NCBI RefSeq assembly: GCF_900324475.1
Contig: NZ_LT992502.1
Coordinates: 1,426,001-1,490,000 of the forward strand
DNA: 64,000 nucleotides
From: Enterobacter bugandensis
GTDB taxonomy: Bacteria > Pseudomonadota > Gammaproteobacteria > Enterobacterales > Enterobacteriaceae
Reading direction: 5' to 3'
This document shows positions 32,325-41,595 of the stretch, one piece after another. Numbering within the stretch: position 1 is the stretch's first letter; every line of letters begins with the position of its first letter. Below the pieces are notes generated by a model. It ran no database searches and was not told where the DNA came from. It saw only the letters and a list, made by a program, of their open reading frames with translations. The position numbers were made by a program, and so were the translations under genes.

Positions 32325-33707
32325 ATGTCTTTTGATTCCCTTGGCCTGAACCCGGAAATTCTGCGCGCGATCGCAGAGCAGGGCTACGTTGAGCCAACCC
32401 CTATCCAGCAGCAGGCTATTCCGGCCGTGCTTCAGGGCCGTGACCTGATGGCCAGCGCCCAGACCGGCACCGGTAAAACCGCGGGCTTTACCCTGCCGCT
32501 GTTAGAGCTTCTGGTAAAAAACCAGCCGCACGCCAAAGGCCGTCGTCCGGTGCGCGCGCTGATCCTCACCCCAACCCGCGAGCTGGCAGCCCAGATTGGC
32601 GAGAACGTGCGTGAGTACAGCCGCTATCTCAACATTCGCTCGCTGGTGGTTTTCGGTGGCGTGAGCATTAACCCGCAGATGATGAAGCTGCGCGGCGGCG
32701 TGGACGTGCTGGTGGCAACGCCGGGCCGTCTGCTGGATCTGGAACACCAGAACGCGGTTAAGCTCGACAGCATTGAAATTCTGGTGCTGGACGAAGCCGA
32801 CCGCATGCTCGATATGGGCTTCATTCATGATATTCGTCGCGTGCTGGCGAAGCTGCCGCCGCGTCGCCAGAACCTGCTCTTCTCCGCGACCTTCTCCGAT
32901 GAGATCAAGGCGCTGGCGGAAAAGCTGCTGCATAACCCGCTGGAAGTGGAAGTGGCGCGCCGCAACACCGCTTCCGAGCAGGTGACGCAGCACGTTCACT
33001 TTGTGGATAAAAAGCGCAAGCGGGAGCTGCTCTCCCAGATGATCGGTCAGGGCAACTGGCAGCAGGTGCTGGTCTTTACCCGCACCAAGCACGGTGCCAA
33101 CCACCTGGCGGAACAGCTGAATAAAGACGGCATCCGCAGCGCGGCGATCCACGGTAACAAGAGCCAGGGCGCGCGTACCCGCGCGCTGGCGGACTTCAAG
33201 TCCGGCGACATCCGCGTACTGGTGGCGACCGACATCGCTGCCCGTGGCCTCGATATTGAAGAGCTGCCGCACGTGGTGAACTACGAGCTGCCAAACGTCC
33301 CGGAAGATTACGTTCACCGTATCGGTCGTACCGGCCGTGCGGCAGCAACAGGTGAGGCGCTCTCTCTGGTCTGCGTGGACGAGCACAAGCTGCTGCGCGA
33401 CATCGAACGCCTGCTGAAGAAAGAGATCCCGCGCATCGAAACCCCGGGCTATGAAGTGGACCCGTCCATCAAAGCGGAGCCGATTCAGAACGGTCGTCAG
33501 GGTGGTGGTCGCGGTCAGGGCGGCGGTGGTCGCGGCCAGCAGCCGCGTCGTGCTGAAGGTGGCGCGCCGAAGTCATCCGGCAAACCGCCGCGTCGTAATA
33601 ACGACGGCAAGCCGGCCGGTGAAAGCCCGTGGCGCAGCGGCGAAGGGAAACCGGCAGGCGAGGGGCAGCGCCGACGCCGCCCGCGCAAGCCTGCTAACCC
33701 GCAGTAA
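32325..33707 (+). CDS. rhlE: ATP-dependent RNA helicase RhlE
   Basis: 460 residues. DEAD-box motifs in order: Q motif [42 protein letters not shown] (in [10 protein letters not shown]), [21 protein letters not shown]. The C-terminal tail (from about 385) is Gly/Arg/Lys-rich ([17 protein letters not shown]), typical of RNA-binding tails. Linked to ribosome maturation in E. coli. Divergent from cecR. Confidence 0.97.
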   Translation: MSFDSLGLNPEILRAIAEQGYVEPTPIQQQAIPAVLQGRDLMASAQTGTGKTAGFTLPLLELLVKNQPHAKGRRPVRALILTPTRELAAQIGENVREYSRYLNIRSLVVFGGVSINPQMMKLRGGVDVLVATPGRLLDLEHQNAVKLDSIEILVLDEADRMLDMGFIHDIRRVLAKLPPRRQNLLFSATFSDEIKALAEKLLHNPLEVEVARRNTASEQVTQHVHFVDKKRKRELLSQMIGQGNWQQVLVFTRTKHGANHLAEQLNKDGIRSAAIHGNKSQGARTRALADFKSGDIRVLVATDIAARGLDIEELPHVVNYELPNVPEDYVHRIGRTGRAAATGEALSLVCVDEHKLLRDIERLLKKEIPRIETPGYEVDPSIKAEPIQNGRQGGGRGQGGGGRGQQPRRAEGGAPKSSGKPPRRNNDGKPAGESPWRSGEGKPAGEGQRRRRPRKPANPQ

Positions 33708-33712
33708 TCTGG

Positions 33713-33741
33713 AAGCCCGGTCGTAAAGCCGGGCTTTTCTT
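33713..33741 (+). terminator. Intrinsic terminator of rhlE
   Basis: AAGCCCGG (33713-33720) pairs with CCGGGCTT (33729-33736), followed by a T-rich tail CTTTTT. It begins 6 bases after the rhlE stop. Confidence 0.88.
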
Positions 33742-33770
33742 TTTGCGACGGCGAAGAGAAAGTGCCACAA

Positions 33771-33790
33771 TAGTGGCTGTTTATACAGTA
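33771..33790. promoter_or_regulatory. LexA box of dinG
   Basis: TAGTGGCTGTTTATACAGTA differs by one base from the E. coli dinG operator TATTGGCTGTTTATACAGTA. It ends 14 bases before the dinG start. SOS induction of dinG is implied. Confidence 0.9.
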
Positions 33791-33804
33791 TTTCAGGTTT
33801 TCCA

Positions 33805-35982
33805 ATGGCTTTAACCGCGGCGCTGAAAGCGCAAATAGGCGCCTGGTATAAGGCGCTTCAGCAGCAGATCCCCGATTTTATCCCCCGAGCGCCGCAGCGG
33901 CAGATGATTGCCGACGTGGCAAAAACGCTCGCCGGGGACGACGGGCGACATCTGGCGATTGAAGCCCCGACCGGCGTTGGGAAAACCCTGTCGTATCTCA
34001 TTCCCGGCATCGCTATTGCGCGGGAAGAGGACAAAACGCTGGTGGTCAGCACTGCGAACGTGGCCTTGCAGGACCAGATCTTCAGCAAAGATTTGCCGCT
34101 GCTGCGCAAAATCATCCCCGATCTCCGCTTCACCGCCGCCTTTGGGCGCGGGCGCTACGTCTGTCCGCGTAACCTGGCGGCGCTGGCCAGCAGCGAGCCC
34201 TCGCAGCAGGATCTGCTCGCCTTTCTGGATGACGAGCTGACGCCAAACAATAAAGCCGAGCAGGAACAGTGCGCAAAGCTGAAAGCCGAGCTCGACGGCT
34301 ATAAGTGGGACGGCCTGCGGGATCATACCAGCCTGGCGATTAGCGACGACCTGTGGCGCAGGCTCAGTACCGATAAAGCAAGCTGCCTGAACCGCAACTG
34401 TCACTACTACCGGGAATGCCCGTTCTTCGTCGCCCGGCGCGAGATCCAGGAGGCGGAGGTGGTTGTCGCCAACCACGCGCTGGTGATGGCGGCGCTGGAG
34501 AGCGAAGCGGTGCTGCCGGAGCCGAAAAATCTGCTACTGGTGCTCGACGAAGGCCACCACCTGCCTGACGTGGCGCGGGACGCGCTGGAGATGAGCGCGG
34601 AAATCACCGCTCCGTGGTTCCGACTTCAGCTGGATCTGTTCTGCAAACTGGTGGCGACCTGCATGGAGCAGTTTCGCCCAAAAACCACGCCGCCGCTGGC
34701 GGTACCCGAGCGTCTGAGCGAGCACTGTGAAGAGGTTTACAGCCTTATCTCGTCTCTGAATAACATCCTCAATCTTTATCTTCCGGCAGCCCAGGAGGCA
34801 GAACACCGCTTCGCGATGGGCGAGTTGCCGGACGAGGTGATGGAGATCTGCCAGCAGCTGGCGAAGCATCTCGAAAAGCTGCGCGGGCTGGCGGAGATGT
34901 TCCTGAACGACCTCAGCGAGAAAACTGGCTCGCACGACGTGGTGCGGCTGCACCGCATCCTGCTGCAGATGAACCGCGCGCTGGGGATGTTTGAGGCGCA
35001 GAGCAAGCTCTGGCGGCTGGCCTCGATGGCGCGGGCGTCGGGCGCGCCGGTCACCAAATGGGCCACCCGCGAAGTACGCGACGGGCAGGTGCATCTCTTT
35101 TTCCACTGCGTGGGCATCCGCGTGGCCGATCAGTTGGAAAAGCTGATCTGGCGCAGCGTGCCGCACGTGGTCGTTACCTCTGCGACGCTGCGCTCTCTGA
35201 ACAGCTTTTCACGGTTGCAGGAGATGAGCGGCCTGAAAGAGAAAGCGGGCGATCGTTTTGTGGCGCTGGACTCGCCGTTCAACCACTGCGAGCAGGGCAA
35301 GCTGGTCATTCCACGCATGAAATACGAGCCGCTTATCGACAACGAAGAGCAGCACATTGCGGAGATGGCGGCCTACTTCCGCGAGCAGGTCGAAAGTAAA
35401 AAATATCCCGGCATGCTGGTGCTGTTTGCCAGCGGGCGGGCGATGCAGCGCTTCCTGGAGCACGTCACCGACCTGCGTTTACTCCTGCTGGTGCAGGGCG
35501 ACCAGCCCCGTTACCGGCTGGTGGAAACGCATCGCAAACGTATTGATAACGGCGAGCGCAGCGTGCTGGTGGGGCTACAGTCCTTTGCCGAAGGGCTGGA
35601 TTTGAAGGGGGATTACCTGACGCAGGTGCATATCCATAAGATCGCCTTTCCGCCTATCGACAGCCCGGTGGTGATCACCGAGGGCGAGTGGCTGAAAAGC
35701 CTCAACCGCTATCCGTTTGAGGTGCAGAGCCTGCCTGCGGCGTCGTTTAACCTGATTCAGCAGGTGGGGCGTCTTATTCGTAGCCACGGCTGCTGGGGTG
35801 AGGTAGTGATTTACGACAAGCGTTTGCTCACCAAAAACTACGGTCAGCGGCTGCTGAACGCGCTGCCGATCTTCCCGATTGAGCAGCCGGAGGTGCCTGA
35901 AGTAAAAAAACGCCCGGCAAAACTGGCCGCCGGGCGCAGGAAAAGCATCCGTGCTAAGGGGCGCGGTCCTACTGGTAAGTAA
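33805..35982 (+). CDS. dinG: ATP-dependent DNA helicase DinG
   Basis: 725 residues, a 5'-3' XPD-like iron-sulfur helicase that resolves R-loops and forks. Walker A is EAPTGVGKT. The [4Fe-4S] cysteines lie in GRGRYVCPRN and SCLNRNCHYYRECPFF. The Walker B is DEGHH, motif VI is QQVGRLIRS. It is about 9 residues longer than E. coli DinG. The extra C-terminus (after PEVPEVKK, residue about 702) is encoded through a hairpin that looks like the minus-strand fimbrial terminator. The last 14 bases overlap the fimbrial minor subunit gene. Confidence 0.96.
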   Translation: MALTAALKAQIGAWYKALQQQIPDFIPRAPQRQMIADVAKTLAGDDGRHLAIEAPTGVGKTLSYLIPGIAIAREEDKTLVVSTANVALQDQIFSKDLPLLRKIIPDLRFTAAFGRGRYVCPRNLAALASSEPSQQDLLAFLDDELTPNNKAEQEQCAKLKAELDGYKWDGLRDHTSLAISDDLWRRLSTDKASCLNRNCHYYRECPFFVARREIQEAEVVVANHALVMAALESEAVLPEPKNLLLVLDEGHHLPDVARDALEMSAEITAPWFRLQLDLFCKLVATCMEQFRPKTTPPLAVPERLSEHCEEVYSLISSLNNILNLYLPAAQEAEHRFAMGELPDEVMEICQQLAKHLEKLRGLAEMFLNDLSEKTGSHDVVRLHRILLQMNRALGMFEAQSKLWRLASMARASGAPVTKWATREVRDGQVHLFFHCVGIRVADQLEKLIWRSVPHVVVTSATLRSLNSFSRLQEMSGLKEKAGDRFVALDSPFNHCEQGKLVIPRMKYEPLIDNEEQHIAEMAAYFREQVESKKYPGMLVLFASGRAMQRFLEHVTDLRLLLLVQGDQPRYRLVETHRKRIDNGERSVLVGLQSFAEGLDLKGDYLTQVHIHKIAFPPIDSPVVITEGEWLKSLNRYPFEVQSLPAASFNLIQQVGRLIRSHGCWGEVVIYDKRLLTKNYGQRLLNALPIFPIEQPEVPEVKKRPAKLAAGRRKSIRAKGRGPTGK
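35904..35936 (-). terminator. Terminator of the fimbrial operon, inside dinG
   Basis: On the minus strand CGCCCGGC and GCCGGGCG form a perfect 8-bp stem followed by seven T (35910-35904). It lies 33 bases past the last fimbrial stop codon but within the dinG coding region, so the dinG C-terminal tail is translated through it. Confidence 0.82.
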
Positions 35983-36472
35983 AGGTCACCTGAATCACGC
36001 TGCTGAACGTGCCTGCGGAGACGGGCATAGACGTGGCGTAATAGCGGGCGGAGAGCGGAAACGTGGCCGTGTGGTCAGCCGGGTTAATCGGCACGTTAAA
36101 CGCCGCCTGCGGGGCGATCAGGATCTTGTCCTGTCGGTCGGCCAGCTCCAGCGCCAGCCCCTTCGCGCTGCCGGTGTTGGCGAATTTGGTCGGGTGCACG
36201 CTGTCTGCCTGGCCGTAGAAATAGGCCGTGGCAAGCGCCAGCGTGGCGGGACAGTGCGATACCGAGAGCGAAAAATCTTTCCATTCGCCGGTATCCCCTA
36301 CATCTTTAAAATTACCTGATACTGCCTGGCCTAAATCTACAGTCAGGTTGCGGCTGGCGCTGTCAATGACGCAGGTGTTGGCGTAAATATTCCCCGTCAT
36401 CTGGATCTGAATATCATCGGCGTGGGCCTGGGCTATCAGGCCCAGCGCCAGCATCAAAGCTGTTTTTTTCAT
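35969..36472 (-). CDS. Fimbrial minor subunit
   Basis: 167 residues from ATG 36472 (MKKTALMLALGLIAQAHA signal peptide, cleaved before DDIQ). Type 1 pilin family: paired cysteines (NTCVID and SHCPAT), a beta-rich body and the conserved end VIQVTFTYQ. It is the last gene of the operon, 5 bases after the adhesin stop, and probably an adaptor or terminator subunit near the tip or base. Which of these cannot be told from sequence. Confidence 0.85.
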   Translation of the reverse strand: MKKTALMLALGLIAQAHADDIQIQMTGNIYANTCVIDSASRNLTVDLGQAVSGNFKDVGDTGEWKDFSLSVSHCPATLALATAYFYGQADSVHPTKFANTGSAKGLALELADRQDKILIAPQAAFNVPINPADHTATFPLSARYYATSMPVSAGTFSSVIQVTFTYQ

Positions 36473-36477
36473 GATCG

Positions 36478-37467
36478 TCACTTATAAGCGAGGGTAACGG
36501 TGGCGACGGTGTTGGCAGGGCCTGGCGTCACGACGTTGCTGGTTTGTTCGTAGCGAACCTCAAACGGGATCGCCAGCGTCTGGTTGGCGATTGCCTGGCT
36601 TTGGGTGTTCACGTAGGTGTCAAAGGTGGCGAGTTGGTTATCAACCAGCATTCTGACCCCGACGCCGGTTGCCATGCCGGGCTGCCGGGTGAGTTTGATC
36701 ACCCCTGCTGACCCCGGTTCATAACCATTTGAACTGGTGACCTTCACTTCAGGCTGCACGTTGCTGTTGCAGTTCACCGTCACGTCAAAGTTTTGCGCCG
36801 GGCTGGATAACATCCCCACGCTAATAAAATCGCTGACCGGGAAGTCGCCCAGATTAATGGTCAGGTTTTTTGGGGAAACGGAGCAGGTGACGTTCTGGAA
36901 GTTAACGTTTCCTGCGTAGGAGATAACATTGGGTGAACCAATGCCGTCGTTGCCATATACGCCAATACCGAACTCTGTTTGCGCCTGAAGCAGCGTGCCG
37001 GACTGTACTGCATCACTGGTTTTAACCAGCTCAAGCGTGACGTTAAAGTCAAAGGACTGATATCCATCGGTCGAGACATAGCCGATGGGCGTACTGCGGG
37101 AATCGCAGGCGACCTTTCCCCCGCCTGAAATGCGCTGGCCCTGGTCGTTCCTTAAGGCAATGCCGACTCCAGGCACGCCTGTGTCATAAACGCCGGTCAA
37201 CCCGGGTATCTCCGAACCACTTCCGTAATAGCAGGAGATGATTTCCATCCCGCTTTCGTAAGGATGGTTGCAGTTACCCGCGACGTGTACCGTCTGCTCC
37301 GTACCGGGAATGGTAGCGCCTACTGCCAGCGTCGTCGGAACCGAAATGGTGGCAACGTTGATCATTTTCGGCATATCGGGCGTAGTGCAGTCAGCCTTCG
37401 CATGCGGCATAAATAATGCCGCGGTGCCCAGAATCAGTAAGAAAAAGCATTGTTTTATCATTTGCAT
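36478..37467 (-). CDS. Two-domain FimH-like fimbrial adhesin
   Basis: 329 residues from ATG 37467 (MQMIKQCFFLLILGTAALFMPHAKA signal peptide; an in-frame ATG at 37539 lies inside the usher). Length is about twice a pilin: an N-terminal receptor-binding domain (about 25-190, with three or more Cys, for example NCNHPYESGMEIISCYY) and a C-terminal pilin domain (CSVSPKNLTINLGDFP...CNSN, ending ATVTLAYK) that is completed by donor strand. The receptor is unknown; it is not close enough to E. coli FimH for me to call mannose binding. Confidence 0.87.
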   Translation of the reverse strand: MQMIKQCFFLLILGTAALFMPHAKADCTTPDMPKMINVATISVPTTLAVGATIPGTEQTVHVAGNCNHPYESGMEIISCYYGSGSEIPGLTGVYDTGVPGVGIALRNDQGQRISGGGKVACDSRSTPIGYVSTDGYQSFDFNVTLELVKTSDAVQSGTLLQAQTEFGIGVYGNDGIGSPNVISYAGNVNFQNVTCSVSPKNLTINLGDFPVSDFISVGMLSSPAQNFDVTVNCNSNVQPEVKVTSSNGYEPGSAGVIKLTRQPGMATGVGVRMLVDNQLATFDTYVNTQSQAIANQTLAIPFEVRYEQTSNVVTPGPANTVATVTLAYK

Positions 37468-37489
37468 AGTCGTTAGCCTGAACGGTGAA

Positions 37490-40033
37490 TCAATGACACT
37501 GCGCGGCAGCGTTAATGATGCTGGTTTTCTCTTTCTCATCCGTTAGCGCATAGTCAGCGATGCAGTGCTCGCTCGCGTCCTGTCCCCAGGAAACGGCGAG
37601 ATGCCCCTGCTGCGGCAGACCCGAAAGATAGGTCTGGCCGTCATTACCCACAATAAACTCGCTGTCCTTATCCTCTGTGGTGACCGTCGCGCCGAACGGC
37701 AGCGGTTTGCCGTTGTGCGTCAGCGTCATCAGCACGCGGTTGCCCACGCGGGTGTTAAAGCTGGCGCGCACCACGGCCCCGCGAGTTGGGGTGACGACCT
37801 GCGCGGCGTGGGTGACGTCGGCATTGTCCGGCAGCGTTTCGGTATCCAGCGCAATGGTGTTATGGCGATACGCGGTCACATACGGGACAACGGTGTAGCC
37901 GCGGAAGTCGGTTTCAACGCCGGTCTGATTAGTGATATGCGTCCCGTGCGTGCCCGGCGCTTTCACCAGCGCGATGGTCTCACCGAGCGGCTGGCTCAGG
38001 GTGATGCCGTTCGCATGGGCAACCACGCCGCCCTGCAGACCGACGTTCACGGTCTGCTGATATTTGTCCTGGCTGACGCCGCCGCTCAGTTCGCCGTACG
38101 TTGCTTTGTAATCGGCGTTGAGGCTGGTGGAGTTGCCGCTGCCGGTACTGCTCACCCCCTCCTGAATATTCCAGTTGAGGTTATCTTCTTTCAGCGCCGT
38201 GCCGTTCAGACCGATATTCTGCGTGGTGCCATCTTTGGTGTTGTTCAGGTTGTAGGTGGCCCAGGTGTTATGCATCCAGTGGTCCAGCGGCACCGAGACG
38301 CTCAGCGCGAACTGGTTGTCGTTCGTCACCTCATTGCCGTCTTCGTCGCTGTCGCGGGTGTTTTTGTTCATGCTGTAGCTGAGGCTGTAGCTCACGCCGT
38401 GCCAGCTGTTGTTGTAGCTGACGCTCACCGAGGTCATGTCCTGGCTCTGGGTCCAGTAGGTTTCTTTCACCAGGCTCAGGGTTACGGAACCCCAGCCTTC
38501 CGGCAGCGTCTGGTCGACGGTGGCTTCGGTACGGGCGCGGCGCTGCTGCGGTTCAGACCAGTCGTCAGAGCGGGTATACGACTCCATGGTGTCTTCCAGG
38601 GTGTAAAACCCTTTGCTGTTATAGCGGTAGCCGGCCAGCGAGAAGTTGGTGCCTGACTGGGCGATATCTTTGCTGTAGCGCACGCGCCACGACTGGCCTT
38701 TGCTGGCCTGCTGTTTTTTCAACAGGGCTTTGGCGCGAGTGACGTCAATGGAGAAGGCGCCTAAATCGCCCATGTTTTTCCCGACGCCCACCGCCTGAGA
38801 CTGATAATGGCTGCTCTGCTGAACGCCGCCGTAGGCGGTGATACCGTAGGGTAAACCGTAGATGGCGCTGCCCTGGGCAAACGGGGTCTTTTCGACATCG
38901 TTGTCATAGGAACGATAACGCCCGGCGGTCACGCTGTAGCGCAGGTTTTTTTCACGCTGCAAGACCGGCACGGAGGCAAACGGCACGACAAAATGGCTTT
39001 CGCTGCCGTCGGTCTCTTTCACGGTAACCTGCAGGTCGCCGCTGCTGCCGGTGGGGTAGAGATCGTTAATTTCGAAGGCGCCCGGCGCGACCGTGTTCTG
39101 ATAAATGACGTAGCCGTTCTGGCGAACCACCACCAGCGCGTTGCTGTGGGCCGTGCCGCGGATAATCGGCGCGTAGCCTTTCTCGCTGTCCGGCAGCATG
39201 TCGCTGTCGGATTTCAGCTCCACCCCGGTGTAGGGAACGCTGTCAAACACGTCGGCAGGGGATGAGCTCTGGCCGACGGTGATGTCGCTTTTCATTGCCA
39301 CGATATCGCGTTGCGCATAGGTATAAACGGAGGTGAATTTCTGCTCCTCCTCATGGCCCGTGGTGCTGCGATTCCAGGTGGAATAGTTGCGAATGCGCCA
39401 TGCGCCAACGTTCAGGCCTGGGCGCAGGTTTACGTACTGGCTGCTGTTATCCTGCTCACCGTGCTGTCGCGCGCGGCTGTGGCTGGCATTGGCGCTGTAA
39501 TTAAGCAGGCCCGCAGTGATCCCTTCGTCAAACTCTTTCGGGTCAATGTAACCGCGAGGCACCTGGCCCAGCGCCGTTTGAGGGATGCTCATCAGCAGCT
39601 GCTGGTTGCGAACGCGAAAGGTGGCGGATGCCGCAGGAATGACATGTAAATCAGCACACTGGCCTTTGGCCATCAGCTGCGGAAATTTTTTGGTTTTGAT
39701 GCCGAGGCTTTTTAATTCCTCAAGGCTAAAGCAAGGCTGCAGCGTGCTGTTGCCCTGCGAATCTTTCTGAAGCGTAAAGGTCACGTTGCGGGTATCAATT
39801 TTATTATTATTGATAAATACCGCGACCTCATATTTCCCCGGCGCCTGACCAGGCCCTTTTTCATAGATGGACAGATCGGTTTTACCCTGCTGGGGATTAT
39901 CAATATCCAGCAGGGCAGGGTTAAAATAATCATCAGCCATAACCTGCTGCGCAAAGATCGCCATTGCCAGGCCACAGAGAATGACCAGCAATGAAGACAA
40001 TCGGCAGGTGAACGGCTTTTTATGGCTGTACAT
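37490..40033 (-). CDS. Fimbrial outer membrane usher
   Basis: 847 residues from ATG 40033, preceded by a long-n-region signal peptide ending VMADD. PapC/FimD-type usher: N-terminal chaperone-binding domain (YFNPALLDI), the 24-strand pore with the plug ([31 protein letters not shown] in parts), and C-terminal domains ending with a Cys pair (EHCIADYAL and AAQCH). A TTG codon at 40054 could start a form seven residues longer. Secretes and assembles the pilus. Confidence 0.94.
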   Translation of the reverse strand: [847 protein letters not shown]

Positions 40034-40059
40034 AATTATTTTATTACCGGGCAAAAGAA

Positions 40060-40734
40060 TTAATGAACGGATTTCGACCAGGTATGGCTGATGCTGCCGA
40101 AGTCGGTAATAATGGAATACGTCACGTTCGCGCCCCCGACATTACCCGGTAAGGCAAAATGCGTTTCCGTTTTCGGAACAGCCCAGGTGGCTTTCGCGAC
40201 TTTATGACCATTCAGCGTAACGGTCTGGAAATTCATATAGAACGGCGTGGGGTTATTCACCACCAGATCGTTCCCTTCGCGGCGCCATTCAAGTTTATCC
40301 GCCACATCTTCTGGTCTGCCTTTTACCGCAGACGGGCGATACAGTAATTTGATTCGAGTATTAATGGCGATTTGCAGCGTATTTACCCCCTCAACGTGTT
40401 TTGAGGAAGGGATTGCTTTAATGTTCAACCAGTACAGGGATTCCCTGTCTTCTGGTAAATTTCCGCCCGTACGCACCACGCGCAGAACGTTATCTTCGTG
40501 CGCATCCAGACGGAAAAGCGGCGGGGTGATCAGGAACGGGGCTTTGGCCAGGTTTTTACCGCCGGAATCAACCCAGGACTGCACCAGATAATCCGTCGCA
40601 TCTGGATTTGAAAGACCAAGAGAAGATTCCTTTTTATCTCCCTGATAGACCAGTCGGGTGCCGTTAATAATGACCCCAGCATGTGAAGCAGTTGCTACCA
40701 GTAAAAGCGTGCTCAGTAAATAACCGTGGCGCAT
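40060..40734 (-). CDS. Periplasmic fimbrial chaperone (FGS class)
   Basis: 224 residues with signal MRHGYLLSTLLLVATASHA. PapD-like: GTRLVYQGDKKESSLGLSN, the pilin-binding LVQSWVD strand, and a short F1-G1 loop (APFLITPPLFRLDAHEDNVLRV) that marks the FGS class used for rod-type fimbriae. The second domain has LLYRPSAVKGRPEDVADKLEW and NPTPFYMNF. Lies 69 bases after the major subunit, across a strong hairpin. Confidence 0.94.
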   Translation of the reverse strand: MRHGYLLSTLLLVATASHAGVIINGTRLVYQGDKKESSLGLSNPDATDYLVQSWVDSGGKNLAKAPFLITPPLFRLDAHEDNVLRVVRTGGNLPEDRESLYWLNIKAIPSSKHVEGVNTLQIAINTRIKLLYRPSAVKGRPEDVADKLEWRREGNDLVVNNPTPFYMNFQTVTLNGHKVAKATWAVPKTETHFALPGNVGGANVTYSIITDFGSISHTWSKSVH

Positions 40735-40758
40735 AAAGATTTCTCAATGAATAGAGAA

Positions 40759-40788
40759 GATATTAATGCTCGCGAAAGCATTAATATC
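40759..40788 (-). other. Intercistronic hairpin between fimbrial major subunit and chaperone
   Basis: GATATTAATGCT (40759-40770) and AGCATTAATATC (40777-40788) form a perfect 12-bp stem with a 6-base loop and no T-run. Such structures after a major pilin gene usually protect the upstream mRNA or attenuate readthrough, giving more pilin than chaperone or usher. Confidence 0.78.
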
Positions 40789-40803
40789 TCCGGATTGATA
40801 AGA

Positions 40804-41340
40804 TCAGTTATAAATAACGGTGAAGGTTGAAACGGAGTTAGCGGGGCCTGCGGTAATTGCCGGGCCGGTTTGGATATAGCGTGCGCCGAACTCCAGATCG
40901 TTAACCGCCGTGCCGGAGGTTAACTGATACTGCTGAGACGGCGTATACAGGCTGACAGGCTGCTGCGAGGCATCCACCAGCTGAATCGCCACCCCTGTCG
41001 CCGCATCGGTATCTGGCGTTAAGGCAAGCGTTGAATTGTTATTCGCATCCGGTGTTCCGCCAAAGTTAATGGCGGCGGAAGTGACCGTGTCAGGACAATT
41101 CGTTAACTGAATATCAAACTTCGTTAAGGTGCTGGTAGAGCCTGCACCGGTAAATACCGTTTTAGACACTTTCCCCAGCTGTACATTTAATGGATTACTT
41201 AATCCATTTACGACCTGACAAGCAGAATCGATAATTTCGCCGGTGAAGTTTATTTGCCCTTCACCGTTCGTTGCCGCAAACGTGGATGCAGAACATCCCA
41301 CCGCTGCGGCGATGATTAAACCTAAAGCAACCTTGTTCAT
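40804..41340 (-). CDS. Major fimbrial subunit (type 1 pilin family)
   Basis: 178 residues with signal peptide MNKVALGLIIAAAVGCSASTFAA. Pilin features: Cys pair in IIDSACQVV and LTNCPDTV, the donor-strand N-terminus GEGQINFTGEI, and the conserved C-terminal FTVIYN. First and most strongly placed gene of the five-gene operon (major subunit, chaperone, usher, adhesin, minor subunit). About 255 bases separate it from divergent ybiB; no invertible promoter repeats are seen there. Confidence 0.92.
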   Translation of the reverse strand: MNKVALGLIIAAAVGCSASTFAATNGEGQINFTGEIIDSACQVVNGLSNPLNVQLGKVSKTVFTGAGSTSTLTKFDIQLTNCPDTVTSAAINFGGTPDANNNSTLALTPDTDAATGVAIQLVDASQQPVSLYTPSQQYQLTSGTAVNDLEFGARYIQTGPAITAGPANSVSTFTVIYN

Positions 41341-41595
41341 AGCAAATCCTGATATGTTTCGGGTGAGAGCGTTGCCTGGACGTTTTCACCGTTGACCCTT
41401 AATGACTTTCCGCTGGTTATTTAATCAAAAAATGTATGAATACGAATCTGCTATAGAAATCACAAATAATTGAAAAAAAGCTTGTGTTTATTTTTTGCTA
41501 TTAAAACAGAAGGTTGTCTTAAGGGATAAAAAACTAACGGATAGCCATTCATCAGGGCTATAGTGTTAACAAGATAGGCTGTCAGGAGGAATGTC

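Noticed and set aside
37565..38656. Plus-strand open frame (363 codons) opposite the fimbrial usher
   Set aside because: Antisense shadow; Val/Ala/His-rich composition and no start signals.
41341..41595. Possible phase-variable (invertible) promoter for the fimbrial operon
   Set aside because: I looked for inverted repeats flanking the promoter region and for a fimB/fimE-type recombinase gene nearby; neither is present.
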